64,000 nucleotides of DNA. Source: Leptodactylus fallax. Lineage: Eukaryota; Chordata; Amphibia; Anura; Leptodactylidae. The notes under the pieces were generated by a model. It made no database searches and had not been told where the DNA came from. It worked only from the letters and a program-made list of their open reading frames with translations. Location of the stretch: assembly GCA_947044405.1 (NCBI GenBank), contig CAMRHE010000156.1:3969001-4033000 (forward strand). The letters are read 5' to 3'. Shown piece by piece: positions 55,300 through 64,000 of this stretch (position 1 is the stretch's first letter; each line of letters begins with the position of its first letter). The position numbers and the translations under genes were made by a program.

Positions 55300-55725
55300 A
55301 TTCATTCTATTGGACGACGACAATATTGCCGCTCGCTTTTTTGAATATATTTATGGGAGATATCATGTGACCTTTTCTGTATTGATCACGTGTCATGAAT
55401 TCACATGACTTCTTCCTTTTGAATTTTGGGGGGGGGAGGGCTTCGCTGTGTATAGTATACACAGCTATTTTATTGAGTGACAGCATTTTTGCTGCTCATC
55501 CTTTTGAATATGGTCATGTGAAATATCATGTGATCTTCTCTGTATTGTGTTCACGTGACCTTTCCTCCCCTTTTTTTGAATTTTATGGAGGGAGCTAGTG
55601 ACGATATTTTTACCGCTTGTTTTTTTTTTAATATGGTTCTATAAGATATTATGTGACTTTTTTGTAGCGGTCACATGTTATTTGGTCATGTGATTTCTTG
55701 CTTTGAATTTTTTGGAGGGAATGTC
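55300..55725. repeat. Three diverged tandem units of ~130-180 bp
   Basis: Each unit has a GACA/GACGATATT start, CCGCT, TTTGAATAT, ATATCATGTGA, a TCACGTG or TCACATG word and a TTGAATTTT-GGAGGG end (about 55315, 55485, 55600). Confidence 0.7.
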
Positions 55726-55937
55726 GTTTTTTACATACACCACTTTAATGAAAACACTAAATGTAAGTTCATATTTTCCATTTCATATATTTATGATTTA
55801 TTTATATATATATTTTACATATGGTTAAGGTTATGTTTTTGGTTACATCATACTGGTATGTTAATAGTTAAATTTGTTAGTGGGTGGAGACTTCTGATCC
55901 ATTTGTGTTTAAATTCAGTGTGTTTTTTATCCTTATG

Positions 55938-55975
55938 TAGCCATGACTAAGGGGCTATACGCCCTGAAACGCAGA
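55938..55975 (+). ncRNA. Degenerate hammerhead-like motif
   Basis: ATGACTAAGGGGCTATACGC followed by CCTGAAACGCAG. GGGG and the following CCC could pair around CTATACG, and TGAAACGC fits the second box. The first box CTGATGA is not conserved. Position close to PLE sequence supports a PLE end. Weak call. Confidence 0.4.
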
Positions 55976-56269
55976 GGCTGTTTTATGGATCTTGCTTTTG
56001 TGTAACTGCTGTTACTTTTTTAAACTATATGGATTAAAAGTTACATTTTATTCATTAACCATAATTGTTGGATGCTGGAACCTTTTTTATTCTCATAATT
56101 TTCAACATATCTTGCTCAAAAGAAGTCCAGTGAGCGTTCCTTGGCATTCCTTGGTATTTCTTATATGGAATCTATCTACATGTGGATATGGTGAGCTGAA
56201 GATTTAATCTTTTTCCTTTTTGTGTATTGTTTGTATTAGTTTTGATGCATCACATATAAAGTTAATTAA

Positions 56270-56540
56270 ATCTTTACTCTTATTGGCATGTATTAGGACT
56301 TTTTCTATGGCTTCTATTCCCATATCATAGGGAATTCTAGTATATAGAATTTCCATATCTATGCAAGCCAATTTAAGGTCAGAATACCTCTCTCAAAAAC
56401 CTCAAAAGTCATTGCTATCGTTGACATAAGATGGTATATCTGGGAGGATCGGTCTGAGTAACCAATCAACATATTGGGATAAAGGCTCCAATACTGACCC
56501 TATACCAGTCACTATGGGACATGGAGTTCTATACCACCTG
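56270..56540 (-). pseudogene. Penelope-like RT fragment (PLE-4)
   Basis: Minus strand: RWYRTPCPIVTGIGSVLEPL near 56530, SQYVDWLLRPILPDIPSYVN, a stop, then LKLACIDMEILYTRIPYDMG near 56340 (motif A with Asp). This is the fingers and motif A part of a PLE reverse transcriptase. The rest of the enzyme does not follow on the left. N-terminal PLE text on the same strand at 59340-61200 could belong to the same insertion, split by LINE and Tc1 sequence. Confidence 0.75.
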
Positions 56541-56589
56541 TTAGACAATTTGTATGTTGACTCCTAGGAAGGGCCTAGAGCGCATCTAG

Positions 56590-56812
56590 GTATAAAGGTA
56601 AATTGGCTTTGGACATAGAAAAAGCCTTTGACATCCTCTTCTGGGCCTACATCGCTCATGTATTGAAATTTATCCTCTCTGCCACTCAACTCTGCTTGCT
56701 GTCCATCTACCTTCAACTCATCCTGAAACTTTAAATGGTACATCCTCTCTGCCACTCAACTCTGCTTGCTGTGTATCTGCCTTCAACTCACCCTGAAACT
56801 TTAAATGGTACA
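56590..56812 (+). pseudogene. L1/Tx1-like RT, motif A fragment with 70-bp duplication
   Basis: LALDIEKAFDILFWAYIAHV is motif A of L1-type RT (Asp kept). It is followed by a 70-bp direct tandem duplication (56673-56742 and 56743-56812) with few differences, after which the LINE reading is lost until 57430. Confidence 0.72.
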
Positions 56813-57284
56813 TCTTCTATTTCACCCAATTCTTACTGTTTAGTGAACCCTATCCTAGCATTTCATCCAGGCTGTATTTTTTGCAATTTCCATGTGTCCT
56901 TATTTGTACTTGTGTCAGTATTTTGTGGCTCAGTGATTATATGATAGTCCTCTGTTCAGTGTTTGGATCTACATAGCCCAGTCTCCTCATGTGCCACAGT
57001 TTGTTGATTAATTGGTTAACAACTTAAATTAGTGTTAGTTATGAACCTCTGCTTCCTATATAAGTAGATATAGCTCAAGGGGGAAGCATTTCCAATGCAG
57101 GTGGGACTTTTCTAATGCAGCATCCATATTCAACTAAGTGCATCTTAAACAAAGTGCACTTAAACATGGCACTTAGACAGGGAACGAGACAGGCAAACCA
57201 TGGAAGACCACCAGGTAAACTTAAACCCAAAACAACAAGCTTTAACACATGGTATCATAGAGCTGTACTGTCACTTATATCTTA

Positions 57285-57405
57285 GCAATTCGGGGTTATG
57301 TTTGACTCCGACCTTTCCTTCACCCCCCATATCCAATCACTCGCACACTCATGTCATTTCCACCTCAAAAACATCTCCAGAATACGCCCTTTCCTTACCC
57401 CGATA
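57285..57405 (+). pseudogene. L2-type LINE, C-terminal ORF2 fragment
   Basis: FGVMFDSDLSFTPHIQSLAH then FHLKNISRIRPFLTPI. This is the conserved post-RT segment of L2-group LINEs. It lies inside the L1 sequence, so one LINE probably inserted into another. It may belong to the same family as 4224-4808. Confidence 0.72.
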
Positions 57406-57429
57406 TTAAGGGCGTGCAAATTGGCGACT

Positions 57430-58355
57430 GCAAATACAAATCTAAATTTTTGTAGATAATATGTTGTTAACTATTACTAAGTCTTTAGTTTCCCTCCTGA
57501 ACTTGATCAACACCCTTTCCCATTTTACACAATTGTCAGGGCTTAAGCTAAACACATTCAAATCAGAAATTCTTCACTGTATTATACCCTCAGCCGCAGC
57601 TAAATTGATTGCCCTAAACTTTGGCTTCCAGTCCAGAAATAAATTCCTGCCATACTTAGGTGTTAATCTGTGTCACTCAATAATGGCCCATTTTAAGTAG
57701 AACTATGCTACACTGATTCCGAAGCTTTTAAGAGAACTTAATACATGGTATTGCCCGACTCTCTCAAGGATCAGACGTATCCTCTATTTCTTTCGCACCC
57801 TCCCCACCCCAGTGACCTCTGCCTCCCTGACCTCCCTTCAGAAAGCAATTTTTGACTTTATTTGGGCCTATAAAAGTCCATGCATTTGCAGACGAGTCAT
57901 GTACTATCATAGGAGGCTAGGTGTGTTATCGGTTCCCCATCTTTATAGATATTATGTTGCTGCTAGGCTCTCCCAACTTAGTACTAGCCATAAAAAGACT
58001 GACTGCTCACAATGGGTGACATTGGAATCAGCAATGGTAGCCCCGACTTCTTTACAAGCCTTGCTTTTGGCTCCGAGATCGGCAGCACCCACCATTCTGG
58101 CTGAAGCTAAAGTGACTGATTACATGTTGCAGTTGTAGAGAAGCGTTCATTTTCAACATGGCTTACAAAGCCCAATCTCACCTCTAATACAAACCCTTCT
58201 TTCCCCCAGGCCTAACCCCTGAGGTGTTTGGTGGAAATGCTCATTTCCACCATCTTCATGACTTCCAGTGTAACTAGAGGGTTTACACCAAAGAATACTT
58301 CGCTACCACATTTTCCCCGCCTCCCTCAGAGGCCTTTTGGACTGCTTAGTTTTTC
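57430..58355 (+). pseudogene. L1/Tx1-like ORF2, RT motif C to C-terminal region
   Basis: FVDNMLLTITKSLVSLLNLI covers the position of FADD, changed to FVDN, so the second catalytic Asp is lost. Then FTQLSGLKLNTFKSEILHC, PYLGVNLCHSI, a stop near 57700, and a thumb-like section LTSLQKAIFDFIWAYKSPCI and GVLSVPHLYRYYVAARLSQL. It goes on, broken, to about 58355, where minus-strand L1 sequence begins. Confidence 0.8.
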
Positions 58356-58369
58356 CATATTTTACGCCC

Positions 58370-59293
58370 AGGCCAATAATTTATTATGCTGAGATACCAG
58401 GTTATAAAAGGAGCCAAGACTGATACACACACCTCTAATGATAGATTTGTGAGCTTCGCAAACAATTCTAGGCTGGATCTCAGGCGTGTTATTTTCTGCA
58501 AAGTAATGAGTGAGGGCCAGTTCAATTTTCTGATAAACAGAAATCAGTGAATCAGAACAGCATTTCATTCAGTCTCCAATCGTAGGTTCGTGGGGGAGTG
58601 AGTTTATTTCAGAATTCAGTGTGACAGGTACTTGGTCTGAGATGGTGATATGACCTATATTAGGTGTAGAGGAAAATACTAAGTGATGGTGGGTTATGAA
58701 AATATAGTCTAGTCACTTGTATGAGTTGTGAGGGTTAGTTTAAAATGTGTAATCTCTAGCAGCTGGGTGGAAGGATCTCCATGAGTTGTAAGGAGGAAAG
58801 GCATTTGGAAAGTTTGCTTAAGGTCATAAAACTTAGGGAAGATTAGCCGGTGGAGGAGTAAAGCAGCAGCTGTAAAGCAACGATAAAGTTGCCTCCCAAC
58901 AGTATCGTGCCTTCAGCAAATGTTGAGAAACAGTCCAATGTGTTTAGTAGCCATGAAACTTGACCAATGGTGGGGGCATAGATATTGCCTATGGTAATCA
59001 AGGTCTTGGCTATATGGCCTTTAAGGAAAAGGAATCTACCTGAGTCGTCACTCCGTTGAGAGGAGAGAAGGAGTGGTGTGTCTGATTTAAAGGCAATGCT
59101 AACACCATTTTTTTTTTTTGTATTAAGGCAAGAGTGGTACCAGATCAGGAAAGGGGATTTGGTTAAGTTTAGAAGTCTCCTGGAGTAAAATTACCTCAGG
59201 GTTCACCTTTTTCAGTGCATGAATCAGCTGAAAGCGCTTAGTAGGAGAATTGAGACCTTTGACATTCCTCAACACAATCTTAATGCAAGACAT
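58370..59293 (-). pseudogene. L1/Tx1-like endonuclease region
   Basis: Minus strand from about 59290: LRNVKGLNSPTKRFQLIHAL, VILLQET, YKKKNGVSIAFKSDTPLLLS, GRFLFLKG, NIYAPTIGQVSWLL and ILLGGNFIVA (GGDFN position, Asp changed to Asn). This is the apurinic-type endonuclease at the start of L1 ORF2. After that frames break down but the amino-acid text remains L1-like to 58370. A poly-T run at 59109-59120 is inside. Confidence 0.78.
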
Positions 59294-60087
59294 TAATAAG
59301 TTAAACGAGACAAGTAATGAAAATTCCCCTTCTTTCTTAACAGACTCTACTATTGGTATTCTGTGAAAAATGTCTATATAAATTCATTTTTCTAAGGCTC
59401 TTAAAAAGATCTACTTCAAAATCAACAAGATCAAAGTCCTCAATTACTCCAAAATTTAAACCCTTCGCCAATACTGACAAAGAATCCATATCTAAGGTTA
59501 TGTCCATTATGTTTATAAATGTTGCAGGATCATATCATTTTTTCATCTCCTTGAGACCTGTTTTCTCTTCTGACTTATTTTGTTTCTTTCTCTATCCCCT
59601 TCTTATAGTCATCCTAAAGAGTTCTTTTCATCTTGGAATTTTTCTTTTTTAAGTATAGATAACATTGTAGCTTGCTCATCCGATGCACTAGATTCATTAT
59701 CTGTAGTCCAATATTCTTTCATTCTGGGTTTCCTAACCCTAGATCACATTTTTCGCCGTTATTGTTTACGTTTGTTACATTCAAAAATCCACCCCATCTG
59801 GAAGTCATATTTGTCACGCATGTATTTATTTCTCGCTTACGCTATTTGATTTATGCTTGCACTGGTATTAACCATTTCTCAAGTCTCTTAGAAAAATTCT
59901 TGAATCGGTGAGTCTGGTCCTTAATTCTGTTTAAGCTTTACACAGTTAAGCCATAACCTGCTCATATTTCTCTTCTTTCCTTTTCAACACCAATATCATT
60001 ATTTTCAATGAATGTTCCAAATGTAATGATTTCTATTCCTCCATAAAGGTAGAGCCCTCTTACTATATAGATAGCTCTTTATAAATA

Positions 60088-60920
60088 CAGTGGGGAAAAA
60101 AAAGTATTTAGTCATTCACCAATTGTGCAAGTTCTCCCACTTAAAAAGATGAGAGAAGCCTGTAATTGACATCATAGGTAGACCTCAACTATGAGAGACA
60201 AAAATGAGAAAACAAATCCAGAAAATCACATTTTCTGACTTTTAAAGAATTTATTTGCAAATTATGGTGGAAAATAAGTATTTGGTCAATAACAAAAGTT
60301 CATCTTTTATATCCTTTGTTGGCAATGACAGAGGTCAAACGTTTTCTGTAAGTCTTCACAAGGTTGGCACACACTGTTGCTGGTATGTTGGCCCATTCCT
60401 CCATGCAGATCTCCTCTAGAGCAGTGATGTTTTGGGGCTGTCGCTGGGCAACACGGACTTTCAACTCCCTCCAAAGGTCTTCTATGGGGTTGAGATCTGG
60501 AGACTGGCTAGGCCACTCCAGGACCTTGAAATGCTTCTTACGAAGCCACTCCTTCATTGCCCTGGCGGTGTGCTTGGGATCATTGTCATGCTGAAAGACC
60601 CAGCCACATTTCATCTTCAATACTCTTGCTGATGGAAGGAGGTTTGCACTCAAAATCTCATGATAAATGGCGCCATTCATTCTTTCATGTACATGGATCA
60701 GTCGTCCTGGTCCCTTTGCAGAGAAACAGCCCCAAAGCATGTTCTTGCCACCCCCATGCTTCACAGTAGGTATGGTGTTCTTTGGATGCAACTCAGCATT
60801 CACTCTCCTCCAAACATGATGAGTTGTGTTTCTACCAAACAGTTCTACTTTGGTTTCATCTCACCATATGACATTCTCCCAATACTCTTCTGGCTGACTA
60901 AATACTTTTTTTCCCCACTG
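60088..60920 (-). mobile_element. Tc1 element G, internally deleted
   Basis: CAGTGGGGAAAAAAAAGTAT and TTTTTTTCCCCACTG at the ends, TA at 60086-60087 and 60921-60922. The right inverted repeat is only about 25 bp, because the deletion removed most of it and the N-terminal half of the gene. Confidence 0.9.
60300..60890 (-). pseudogene. Tc1 transposase G (catalytic part only)
   Basis: The minus strand begins inside the gene with YWENVIW, an in-frame TGA, then [20 protein letters not shown]. From 60803 a 167-residue frame gives [38 protein letters not shown] and [12 protein letters not shown]. It ends IANKGYKR, slightly short of the usual KGxxTKY. All three catalytic residues remain, but no DNA-binding domain or start region is left. 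Confidence 0.87.
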
Positions 60921-61298
60921 TATGAAGGCCCCTCGGGACCTTATTACTGGTGCTATAGGATTTTAGGGAATTGATTGTCCAAAATAAATGGGTTTCACCT
61001 TCAGCTATAGAGATACATTTTTGCTCTAGTGTTTTCATGCTCAACACTTGTAGCTCATCCTTCTGGTTACACAATGAATAAAACTCAAATGCATCCTTTC
61101 TTCCTGTCTGCATAGCAGAATCTCCTGTTGTCTCCATATCTTGTGATATTTCATCCATTTCAATATTACTTATCGAAAAATTTGAACAGAACAGTATCAA
61201 AATATGGGTTCTCTACCTTTTGAAAATAGTCCATGCAACAACAAGAAAAAAAGAAGAAAAAAGGTGGCATTGCTAAGATATATAACTCCGCTCTTATA

Positions 61299-61465
61299 CA
61301 GTGGCTTGCAAAAGTATTCATACCCCTTGAACTTTTTCACATTTTGTCACCTTACAACCACAAACTTAAATGTATTTTATTGAGATTTTAAGTGAACACA
61401 AAGTAGCACATAATTGTGAAGTAGAACAAAAATGATAAATGATTTTCAAAATTTTAATCATATAA
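61299..61465. repeat. Solitary Tc1 terminal repeat
   Basis: TA then CAGTGGCTTGCAAAAGTATT, followed by CACCTTACAACCACAAACTT. A typical Tc1 left terminal repeat, with no transposase or right end. It breaks off where TTAA-type family sequence begins. Confidence 0.8.
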
Positions 61466-61469
61466 AAAT

Positions 61470-61888
61470 CTGAAAACTGTGGCCACAGGAAAATCGTTCA
61501 TTTTAAAAAAGTGACGTTTTATTTGTAAATGTAGTAAAACCTAATAAAAACCAATATAAATATGGTATCAACGTAATCGTAATGACCCACCGGACAAAGC
61601 TGCAATGTTATTTTTAATGCAGAGTGAACGCTGTAAAAACAAAGTGCAAAAAATTATGATAGAATTTATTATTTTTATTTCACATGGACCCCCCAAAAAC
61701 ATAAATAATAGCTAACCAAAATATTATATGGTACTAAATGAAGTTACAACTCATCACGCAAAGAATAAGCCCTAACATAGCTATGTGGACAGAAAAATAA
61801 AAAAGTTATGAATTTTGGAAGACAGGTGGGAAAATATGAAAAAAGTCGCCGAGCATTAACGTACAAACTACCCTGTGTCCTTAAAGGG
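61470..61888. repeat. AT-rich TTAA-type family, fragment
   Basis: AATATGGTATCAACGTAATC, ATGCAGAGTGAACGCTGTAA and ACAACTCATCACGCAAAGAA follow the order of 44150-44404. Ends GTCCTTAAAGGG before TTAA at 61889-61892. Confidence 0.68.
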
Positions 61889-61919
61889 TTAAATATACAT
61901 GCCTTTAGGTTCAGACTCA

Positions 61920-61941
61920 TTTTTTTTTTTTTTTTTTTTTT
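61920..61941. repeat. Poly-T tract
   Basis: 22 T residues after the TTAA-type fragment; possible retroposon tail on the minus strand. Confidence 0.7.
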
Positions 61942-62344
61942 GTAAGAACCCTTCTAGACAAGAAAGTCTTTATAACAGTCAGAATTAACCATACCATCTT
62001 AATACATAGATTCAAAGGGGTAAAAAGTACCAATATTTGATTTTCGTATGACTGCATTGTTTAGCATGTACACACATAGAACTAGCGTATGTGTGGTCAC
62101 TTTACATGTTTAACATTCCAGGAAAAGCAGCAAGGAGATGGCGCCATGGGGAAAGCCAAAGATAGTGGCCTTTTCCACCATCTCCTGTCACTGTGGCTTT
62201 AGTGCCAAATCCTCTTGGACTAGGGTGGTACAGTAATGACACAGTGACAGTTGAACATGTTAATAAATAACATCTATTTATGCGATGCGAGCAGATCTTA
62301 AGAATAAAATGCATTTTTCATAATCACGAGAAAACCGCCCTGAA

Positions 62345-62385
62345 TCACCTTGATGAAGGGGCTGGTGCAACTCTGAAATGCCTTG
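62345..62385 (+). ncRNA. Degenerate hammerhead-like motif
   Basis: CTTGATGAAGGGGCTGGTGC and then CTCTGAAATGCC. The first box has an extra T (CTTGATGA for CTGATGA), GGGG may pair partly with CUCU, and TGAAA stands for the second box. It probably comes from a PLE terminus. Confidence 0.45.
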
Positions 62386-62399
62386 TAATCTTAATTTTT

Positions 62400-63520
62400 A
62401 GAGTAATCTTTAGAGTATCTTGAAGAGTAAGATGTTGTCATTTTGCTTTGTCTGTCTTTTAGTATCCTTGCTCATATTACACCTTAAAGGAAAGATTTGG
62501 ATTTGTTGCTTGATGAATTACCATAGAATCCTGGCAAATGAAAATTGAAATGCAGATTTCTGATTGTTGGACTGATATATACCTAAAAGGCATTCTGCAT
62601 GATCCACATTACAGAACACATTGCAGTAATAAATAACATACCTTTTAGATTTGGAGAAAAACAACTTTGAAGTCTTATGCAAATGAGAAAGCTTTTGCAC
62701 TGGAGGTGGACAATGAGCCATGGGAGCACTGCCCTTACCTCAAACCCCTACCATCTTCTCCTGCTTGCATAACCCCATGTACTGTGGATTGAACCTGCCA
62801 CTGTTATGACATCACCCTTACTACTTAATTATCAAGACCAGTCCTCCAGGAACTGAGCTCCCAGTGCACCAACTGTCTCATTTCAATAACACTTCAAAGT
62901 TTATTATTATCACTGTAATCTGTTCTGTATGAAACGGAGAGCAAGATGTGGACTCATTGTGACATATAACTGTCTTGACTTTGGGACACTCCCCAAGGCC
63001 ATTATCTAAGTAACCTCCCTGCTTTTCCAACCTTTAACCTGCATATGTGAATCTGGTCTTTGCTGCGGGAGGACCATCAGGTTGCTACCTCTCTGAGTCA
63101 TCCCTGTGTAGGTGGCTGATGTTTGTTTTTGGCTTGTCCCTTGTTTGCCAGTCCTGTAAATAGGTTCCTTGCACATGTGCTTGCCTTGAGATTCATTATA
63201 CACTGGAGACTGGTGAGCTGTTTCTTTCTTTTTGTATATTACTTGTATTTATTACTTACTATCCTTCTGACATCTATGTCACTGTTTCTTGTCTAGAACT
63301 GTTGGCTAAATTAAGTAACACTTCAATGTTTAACTTTTTTTAGTTATGCAAGGTAGTCATCAAAGTAGATTAAAAATATGCTATTGCTGATGCTGTCACC
63401 CATATCTAGTATCTGTGTTTAGTTCCTTTTTCTGCAAAACACTGCAGAGCTAATACTAAATGGAGTTTCACAACCTTAGACTGTTAGGATTATGTCACCA
63501 AAGGTCCGGGTAAAAATTCT
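62400..63520. other. No gene or recognised repeat seen
   Basis: Short frames only. No domain, terminal repeat or promoter structure could be recognised. Confidence 0.4.
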
Positions 63521-63524
63521 GCTG

Positions 63525-63808
63525 ATAAGACCACATGCACATGACTATGTCCATGTAGCTGGTCCGTAATGGAATGACATGGACAGCACATTGATGACAA
63601 CTTACTACTCTCAATGAGTCCAGGGCACAAAATGGACAGGAACAGGACCTGTTCTGAGATTTGCCCCAGGCTCATGGCCCTATACACAGGCCCATATTAA
63701 TACACATTTGTGTGTATGGGGCCATAGAAAATGAATGGGTCAGTGTGCCAGCCATGATAAACATGGCTAGCACACTGGCAATACACATGGCCATGTGCAT
63801 GAGGCCTA
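63525..63808. repeat. MITE-like element with inverted ends
   Basis: CCACATGCACATGACTATGT near 63530 is mirrored by ACATGGCCATGTGCATGAGG near 63786. GTGTATGGGGCCAT inside also occurs near 20146. Confidence 0.6.
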
Positions 63809-64000
63809 ACACTGGGAAAGGTAATGGGGGAATGGTGAACTGACTGCAAGAGAGAGGTGAAAAATGTGCAGTAGATGAGACGGGGGCTATAGAGAGCAGA
63901 TTACATGAGAGCCAGAGGTGGACCAGACATTAGGACAAGAGAGGTAAGGCAGAATAATAGGGGGCAAAACTCTGATAAATCTGAAGTCTCATGGTAGTTC

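Larger units (their letters stand above)
59345..61200 (-). pseudogene. Penelope-like N-terminal region (split by Tc1 element G)
   Basis: Minus strand near 59520: LSVLAKGLNFGVIEDFDLVD followed by LFKSLRKMNLYRHF, the conserved N-terminal motif of PLE proteins. Upstream, at 61200-60930, a 100-residue frame (MILFCSNFSISNIEMDEISQ) has the charged composition seen in PLE N-termini. Tc1 element G sits between the two. Stops and shifts are frequent. It could join with the RT piece at 56270-56540. Confidence 0.6.

Noticed and set aside
57200..57409. Host gene exon (69-residue frame)
   Set aside because: Its 3' part is the conserved C-terminal segment of an L2-type LINE.

Overview
This window looks like non-genic nuclear DNA of an amphibian, most likely a frog. 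I infer this from the repeat mix: many Tc1 elements, hAT elements and their deletion derivatives, Penelope-like elements (PLEs), a DIRS element, Tx1-like L1, L2 and CR1 LINEs, and a Harbinger element. No host protein-coding gene, CRISPR array or bacterial-style gene was found. Almost every long reading frame is transposon-derived or runs antisense through a repeat. The only apparently intact, uninterrupted transposase gene belongs to the Harbinger element at 28508-31540.

Layout. 1-5100: a Penelope-like element with inverted terminal repeats, hammerhead-ribozyme motifs and target-site duplications (TSDs), then an L2-type LINE fragment. 5100-9010: hAT-type remnants and a Tc1 element whose otherwise open transposase frame is split by a hAT insertion. 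9010-14430: a second PLE (minus strand), then a decayed BED-finger hAT transposon (minus strand) holding a 186-bp foldback made only of PLE ends. 14430-18560: a SINE and an up to five-level nest of DNA transposons. 19240-23800: a repeat-like GC-richer stretch, a DIRS element and an L1 ORF1 fragment in the opposite orientation. 23850-28150: non-autonomous repeats, including a hAT MITE with a long hairpin. 28160-31860: a CR1 LINE split by the Harbinger element. 31860-36100: a second copy of the BED-finger hAT (plus strand). 36100-37330: a rearranged PLE. 38830-44410: two solo LTRs of one family, a Tc1 copy and an L1 fragment. 45600-48740: three hAT-type non-autonomous elements, two of them carrying a shared 31-bp minisatellite. 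50070-54430: three Tc1 copies in a row. 55000-61900: PLE, L1, L2 and Tc1 pieces interleaved. 62340-64000: mostly unannotated sequence with one MITE.

The elements do not act together as one system. They form a stratigraphy of insertions, and exact TSDs (8 bp hAT, TA Tc1, TAA Harbinger, 5 bp LTR, 12-13 bp PLE, TTAA) give the order of events at many points. The most unusual objects are the 186-bp PLE-end foldback, the ribozyme-bearing inverted PLE termini, the tandem array of hairpins inside the Harbinger element, and the 31-bp minisatellite shared by different hAT families.
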